Assembly (NCBI GenBank): GCA_018001635.1
Contig: JAGNHS010000031.1
Span: 1-36,552, forward strand
Length of the DNA stretch: 36,552 nt
Direction of reading: 5' to 3'
Origin: Pseudomonadota bacterium
GTDB lineage: Bacteria; Bdellovibrionota; UBA2428
Of this stretch, positions 32,896 through 36,552 are shown piece by piece. The notes beneath the pieces were generated by a model that worked only from the letters and a program-made list of their open reading frames with translations, did no database searches and had not been told where the DNA came from. Every line of letters starts with the position of its first letter. The first letter of the stretch is position 1. The translations under genes were made by a program, and so were the position numbers.

Positions 32896-34532
32896 GGGTT
32901 AAGTCCTTTTTCGCTCGCTCTAGCGATGCCGTCAAGCGGGGATTGCTCGGAGAGGGGGCCTTTGATTTCGACTAAAGTTTGATAGGGACTTTGGGCTTTA
33001 GAGATGAGTATTTGAATTCCATAGGCTTCTAGCATTTTTTTAGAAGTGTAGAGTCCTAAGCCAGAACCTTCCTTTTTGGTGCTTTGGAAAATGCTAAAGG
33101 GTTTGGCTAAATAATGAGAATCAAAACCTTCGCCGCTATCGAAGACTTTAATCGACCAATTTTTAGAATCAAAAGTGCTTTCAATGTGAATTTTACGATT
33201 CAAAGAATCAGGTCGTATAGCTTCTTTTGCGTTTTTTATAATATTAATTAGCGCAGCTTTAAGTACGCTGGGAGGAAGTTTTGCAGTGATTTCAACATCT
33301 GGAAAACTTTGGGACAATTGTATATTCAATTCTTTGGTTTCTGTTTCGAAAAGTTCTAAACTTTGCTCCACACTTTTTTGAAGCGGAGATAAAGCACTTT
33401 CAACGACAGGAGTTTCGGAATTATTAAGCGTGGCTTTGGTTTTGCGTAGATAGCTTTCTGTGAGGGCATCGAGTCTATCGAGCTCGCGGCCCATATCATT
33501 CATCAATTTATCTTTTCTTTCGGGGTCGCAATCTTTAAAGAGTTCTAGTTTGAGAGAGAGGCTGTTGAGAGGGTTGCGGATTTCGTGAGCCAGTTGGGCC
33601 GCCATTTCCCCCATGGAAGCGAGTCGTTCTTTGTTGATGAGTTCTTTGATGAGGTCTTCATTTTTTCGACTCAAATTATAAAGGGCTGTCATGAGAGTGC
33701 CCACAGATTTTTCTAAATCTTGCGCACGCTCTAGGCGACTCTCGGCATCGTTAGCAAATTGTTGGAAATTGAGAATGTGCTCTCTTACAGCTTCAACAAG
33801 GTTTTGAATTTCATAAGGAGCGGAAAGTAGACCCTGACTCCGAACGGATGTGGGGGCCCAGCGAGAAAAATCTTTTTGTTCGAACCATTCTTGAAGCATG
33901 GAAATGGGCTGGAACCATTTCCATAAAAAGAAAAGAAGAAGAAGTGAGAAGAGTAGGCTTAGGCCAAAAGCGATAGTCCAAAATACAAAATAGTGAGTGG
34001 TGTTCTGAGAGAGTTCTAAAAGTTGAATAGAAAATTCTCTTTGCAGGCGTCGATGTATAAGATCGCTTTGATCGCGAAGTTTTTCGAGGGCCACTAAAAT
34101 TATGGAAAGTTTTTTTTCGTTGTTGATGAGTTTTTGATAGTCGGCGGCTTTGTCGCGCCAATCTTCTAGCGAGCTTCTGATAAATTCAGGAATTTGGGGG
34201 GCGTCGACTAGCATCATTAAACTTCTGACGGCTGGGCCTAGTCTTAAGAGTTCGACTTTGAGATTGCTTTCGGAATTGCTTTTATCAAAACTTACTAAAA
34301 GTTTGATTTCGTGGATTTGTAAATCGAGTTCTCTGCGGCTTTTATCAATTAATGAGCTTGTGGGAAGGATTTCCTGTTGAAGGTTCTTGGATAAGCTGAG
34401 AATTCTTTCTTGGGAACCCCACATTAATGCGACGCCTAAAAGTGAGGAAAAACTAATTATTATCAAAAAGATAAGTGTGCGAGCCCTTAGGCTGCTAACG
34501 GGTTTTTTAGGCTCATTAAGTGGTTTTGGCAC
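32892..34532 (-). CDS. Membrane sensor histidine kinase (NtrB-like partner)
   Basis: 546 residues from a GTG with GGAG just upstream. Span 1 is about residues 18-38 and span 2 about 182-204, enclosing a ~145-residue periplasmic helical sensor of unknown ligand. A HAMP-like linker and coiled coil follow, then the phospho-accepting H316 in AQLAHEIRNPLNSLSL, and the ATPase domain with N box IINIIKNAKEAI, FDSGEGFD and STKKEGSGLGLYTSKKML. It should phosphorylate the response regulator encoded downstream (4-base overlap). The gene is divergent from the Gly-rich protein gene, with about 70 bases between starts. Confidence 0.92.
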   Translation of the reverse strand: MPKPLNEPKKPVSSLRARTLIFLIIISFSSLLGVALMWGSQERILSLSKNLQQEILPTSSLIDKSRRELDLQIHEIKLLVSFDKSNSESNLKVELLRLGPAVRSLMMLVDAPQIPEFIRSSLEDWRDKAADYQKLINNEKKLSIILVALEKLRDQSDLIHRRLQREFSIQLLELSQNTTHYFVFWTIAFGLSLLFSLLLLFFLWKWFQPISMLQEWFEQKDFSRWAPTSVRSQGLLSAPYEIQNLVEAVREHILNFQQFANDAESRLERAQDLEKSVGTLMTALYNLSRKNEDLIKELINKERLASMGEMAAQLAHEIRNPLNSLSLKLELFKDCDPERKDKLMNDMGRELDRLDALTESYLRKTKATLNNSETPVVESALSPLQKSVEQSLELFETETKELNIQLSQSFPDVEITAKLPPSVLKAALINIIKNAKEAIRPDSLNRKIHIESTFDSKNWSIKVFDSGEGFDSHYLAKPFSIFQSTKKEGSGLGLYTSKKMLEAYGIQILISKAQSPYQTLVEIKGPLSEQSPLDGIARASEKGLNP

Positions 34533-34602
34533 AGCTCCATCTTAAGGCATTATTAACTTTCCGGCCAGAAGTTCCGATACAATGACTGTAGAGGGGAGAC
34601 TT

Positions 34603-36366
34603 ATGGCTTTTTCTATAAAGCAAGTCCAAAAAATCAGGTTCTTAAGCCTGTGTGTTTTGGCGCTGAGTTCAATCTCTGGATGGGCAATTAAATACGGTCC
34701 AGAGGATAGTGCTCTAGTCGCCGCGTGTGGAATTTTACCTACGAGAATGGGTGGAAGTCCTTTTTCAAGTGGTCGGGTTTTGCCGGACTGGAAATGGAAC
34801 GACGAAAATCCTTATTATGATGACCTCGATCTCTCTCCCTCAAGAGTGGCAGGTACTCCTTTTAGATTTCCTACATGTGAAAGTATTATCATGGATGCTC
34901 TATTGGCCGATGAACGTGGCGGACCTCGCGCTGTTGCGGCCCGATGCCAATCGCAGCGTTCTCAACTTCAACGAGCAAAAATTGATTACAACAATGGTGT
35001 TAATGCAGGCTCTTCTAGAAGCTTGAGCTTTGGAAACGATGCTGCTGTAATTTGTAAAAATCCATCTAAGTTTGATGCAGAATTTGCATGCGCCTATATG
35101 GATCATCAAAAAGATTTTCGAAGTTTCAGTGTGCAACTTCAAGCTATTAAAGAAGTTGAAGCTTTTTGCGCCGGTGCAGGTGTGATGCCCCTTCCAACAA
35201 ATTCAAATTCAGGACAAGGTCGTGGAATGGCATCTCCTATGGGAATTAACCCTCATACCGGACAACCTTGTCATCCTAATAGTGCGGGTCTTGTTATTAT
35301 GCAGCCTCAAAAAACAGGTTGGCAATCTTTCTTAGAAGTGGCACCTACATTGGCTGCCATTGGAAGTTTGACTGCTAGTAATTATTGGCAACAACAAAAT
35401 GCTTCACTCGCGATTAAATACAATCATGAAAATGGTTTCGGTAACGCTGTAAGTCCGTGGTCGACAGCTTCTTCTGGTGGCTTGCTGGCTGGAATTGGCG
35501 GAATCGGTGGCGTAGGCGGCAGCATTGGTATTGGTGGCGGAATTGGTGGCATTGGTGGAGTCGGTATCGGTGGTATGGGTGGAGGTTTTGGTTCTTGCGG
35601 AGTGCCTCCCTATAATATGGGTTACTCGGGATGCCAGTCGGCAGGAATTCCCGGTTGGGGAATGTATGGCGGACAAGGCGGCATAGGTGGATACGGCGGA
35701 ATGCCTGGTTACGGTTATCCAGGTTATGGTAGCTACGGCGGTGTGCCGGGACCCTATGGAACTTTAGGTGGAAGCGGCGGTTATTCTCCTTACGGTGGAG
35801 CTTATGGTTATCCTTCAATGGGCGGATCTTATGGTCGTCCCGGCGGAGTCTATGGTGGCGCGAGTGGAATGCCTGGTCCTTATGGAACAAAAGGTGGAAG
35901 TGGCGGTTGGTCTCCCTATAATGGAATTTCTGGAAATGGCGCCTATGGATCACCCTACGGTGGAAATCCAATGATGGGTGGCTATGGTGGCGCAGGTGCT
36001 TATGCACAACAAATGCTTCGTGATATGCAGCGAATGCAATATGAGGCTACACAACTTGCACAGCAAGAAAAGCAACTCAATCAAGTTCAACAAGATCTTT
36101 TAAAACTTAATCAACGTTACGATTCATTGGGAAGAACATATCAATCTACGGCTAGCAGCTTTTTTGGATCTGCAGGTGGTTATGGTATGGGTGGCTCTTA
36201 TGGCGGTTATGCTGGAAATCCAATGGGCTCTGGTTATGGAAGCTTTCCTATGAACGGTGGCACCTACGGCGGTTATCCTTATGGTTATAGTGGCGGCGGT
36301 TCTGCAGGCGCTCCATGTATCTTGCTTTGCGGAACTAACACAAGCTTTTATCCACCTTATAGATAA
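34603..36366 (+). CDS. Large exported Gly/Tyr-rich protein with coiled-coil segment
   Basis: 587 residues from the ATG at 34603, chosen for GGGGAG just upstream and a clean signal peptide (FLSLCVLALSSISGWA); a start at 34582 would add seven residues. The first ~280 mature residues are of mixed composition with several cysteines. From about nt 35470 there is a long Gly-rich tract, first GIGGIGGVGGSIGIGG-like, then Tyr/Pro-rich (GYGGMPGYGYPGYG). A Gln-rich heptad-like helix (MLRDMQRMQYEATQLAQQEK and on, 36010-36140) interrupts it before a final GGYGGSYG region ending in ILLCGTN. Such composition suits an envelope, adhesive or cell-surface structural protein, but no family is recognised. Gly-rich repetitive composition makes homology searching unreliable here. 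Confidence 0.75.
   Translation: MAFSIKQVQKIRFLSLCVLALSSISGWAIKYGPEDSALVAACGILPTRMGGSPFSSGRVLPDWKWNDENPYYDDLDLSPSRVAGTPFRFPTCESIIMDALLADERGGPRAVAARCQSQRSQLQRAKIDYNNGVNAGSSRSLSFGNDAAVICKNPSKFDAEFACAYMDHQKDFRSFSVQLQAIKEVEAFCAGAGVMPLPTNSNSGQGRGMASPMGINPHTGQPCHPNSAGLVIMQPQKTGWQSFLEVAPTLAAIGSLTASNYWQQQNASLAIKYNHENGFGNAVSPWSTASSGGLLAGIGGIGGVGGSIGIGGGIGGIGGVGIGGMGGGFGSCGVPPYNMGYSGCQSAGIPGWGMYGGQGGIGGYGGMPGYGYPGYGSYGGVPGPYGTLGGSGGYSPYGGAYGYPSMGGSYGRPGGVYGGASGMPGPYGTKGGSGGWSPYNGISGNGAYGSPYGGNPMMGGYGGAGAYAQQMLRDMQRMQYEATQLAQQEKQLNQVQQDLLKLNQRYDSLGRTYQSTASSFFGSAGGYGMGGSYGGYAGNPMGSGYGSFPMNGGTYGGYPYGYSGGGSAGAPCILLCGTNTSFYPPYR
35749..35919 (+). repeat. Internal repeat in the Gly-rich gene
   Basis: Two copies of a 15-residue unit, GPYGTLGGSGGYSPY (35749-35793) and GPYGTKGGSGGWSPY (35875-35919), lie 126 bases (42 codons) apart. 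DNA between copies differs at silent positions, so the duplication is not recent or the protein motif is under selection. Confidence 0.7.
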
Positions 36367-36385
36367 TCTGCTTTAATATTCTACT

Positions 36386-36403
36386 GTGCGACGTTAAGAG
36401 TGG
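36386..36403 (+). mobile_element. Third copy of the 16.6 kb terminal repeat, possible IS end
   Basis: GTGCGACGTTAAGAGTGG is identical to 18 of the 20 bases of the element ends at 16592 and 16803, and the three bases before it (ACT) also match the left copy. It continues GGTCATTAATACGGCCG, a style seen at the ends of some IS21-family elements. The rest of any element lies beyond the window; from 36404 to 36481 I see no gene. Confidence 0.45.
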
Positions 36404-36481
36404 GTCATTAATACGGCCGAATATGCTTTATTGTGTGCGAAGAAGCGGGCCTGGAAATCTATTACTACCTTTAAATTCAAA

Positions 36482-36552
36482 GACTAGAGCGGCTTGGGCG
36501 GCCCCTGAAGCTTGAGGCTATGCCCCGTCGCTCACCCCAAGATGCTCTAGTC
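36482..36552. repeat. Inverted-repeat structure at the window edge
   Basis: GACTAGAGC (36482-36490) pairs perfectly with GCTCTAGTC (36544-36552). After a 3/3 mismatch, TTGGG pairs with CCCAA. The inner 37 bases are GC-rich with further short complementarities (GGC/GCC). It could be a terminator, a repetitive extragenic element or part of a mobile element. The outer arm touches the window end and may extend further. Confidence 0.45.

Noticed and set aside
34525..34545. Second sigma-54 promoter (TTGGCAC) near the kinase start
   Set aside because: The -24 half matches but no TTGC follows at the required spacing.
35414..36007. 197-codon minus-strand ORF rich in His and Arg
   Set aside because: It is the reverse complement of Gly-rich codons; the composition is an artefact of the repeat tract.
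36482..36552. Integron attC site or tRNA-like gene
   Set aside because: No GTTRRRY/RYYYAAC core sites and no T-loop or anticodon-arm pattern could be found.
1..36552. CRISPR array
   Set aside because: No regularly spaced direct repeats are present; the only repeat families are the inverted ends at 16.6/36.4 kb and the coding repeat in the Gly-rich gene.

Overview
This 36.5 kb window is chromosomal DNA of a Gram-negative bacterium with fairly AT-rich coding sequence. MurJ, ZapA, RNase R and RNase Y together, an FtsY with an N-terminal membrane anchor, a fused 2-oxoacid:ferredoxin oxidoreductase and many Sec-exported proteins of unknown function fit a deltaproteobacterium-like or Bdellovibrionota (Bdellovibrio-type) genome. 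That placement is an inference from gene content; no rRNA or tRNA gene is visible.

Layout. 1-4.7 kb (+): end of a DOMON-like gene, then secreted proteins including two HExxH zinc-peptidase candidates. 4.7-9.8 kb (-): korA-korB-rnr. 9.9-11.8 kb (+): surE, an M23 lipoprotein and apt. 11.8-16.6 kb: a small membrane protein (-), then a class 3 lipase, murJ and a photolyase (+). 16.6-16.8 kb: a short element bounded by perfect 20 bp inverted repeats; a third copy of the repeat lies near the right edge. 16.8-22.2 kb (-): zapA, 5-FTHF cyclo-ligase, rny, a structured intergenic RNA candidate, ymdB, tyrS and a DnaJ-domain gene. 22.3-28.4 kb (-): an accessory gene cluster (below). 28.5-30.9 kb (-): ftsY-nupC. 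31-31.6 kb (+): a secreted protein. 31.6-34.5 kb (-): a histidine kinase and an NtrC-type response regulator. 34.6-36.4 kb (+): a large secreted Gly/Tyr-rich protein.

The most interesting part is 22.27-28.39 kb, which reads as an undescribed RiPP (ribosomally made, modified peptide) cluster. A 51-codon gene, too short to stand out as an ORF, encodes an acidic leader-like peptide ending in a short basic tail, VVASRRC. It has a strong ribosome binding site and lies behind a textbook sigma-54 promoter (TTGGCAC-N5-TTGC). A 14 bp perfect hairpin follows its stop. Then come tightly packed or overlapping genes for a JmjC/cupin oxygenase, an oligopeptide-binding (SBP_bac_5) protein with no signal peptide, an MFS exporter, an E1/ThiF-like adenylating enzyme with a probable peptide-binding N-terminal domain, and an ABC-ATPase fused to a GNAT acetyltransferase. 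E1-like adenylator, MFS pump and GNAT domain recall microcin C (MccB, MccC, MccE). The precursor, the oxygenase and the soluble binding protein do not fit that system, and there is no YcaO, LanM or radical-SAM gene. The product is unknown; an antimicrobial or a signalling peptide are both possible. An NtrC-type activator with the GAFTGA sigma-54 contact motif is encoded 3 kb away, but a link is unproven.
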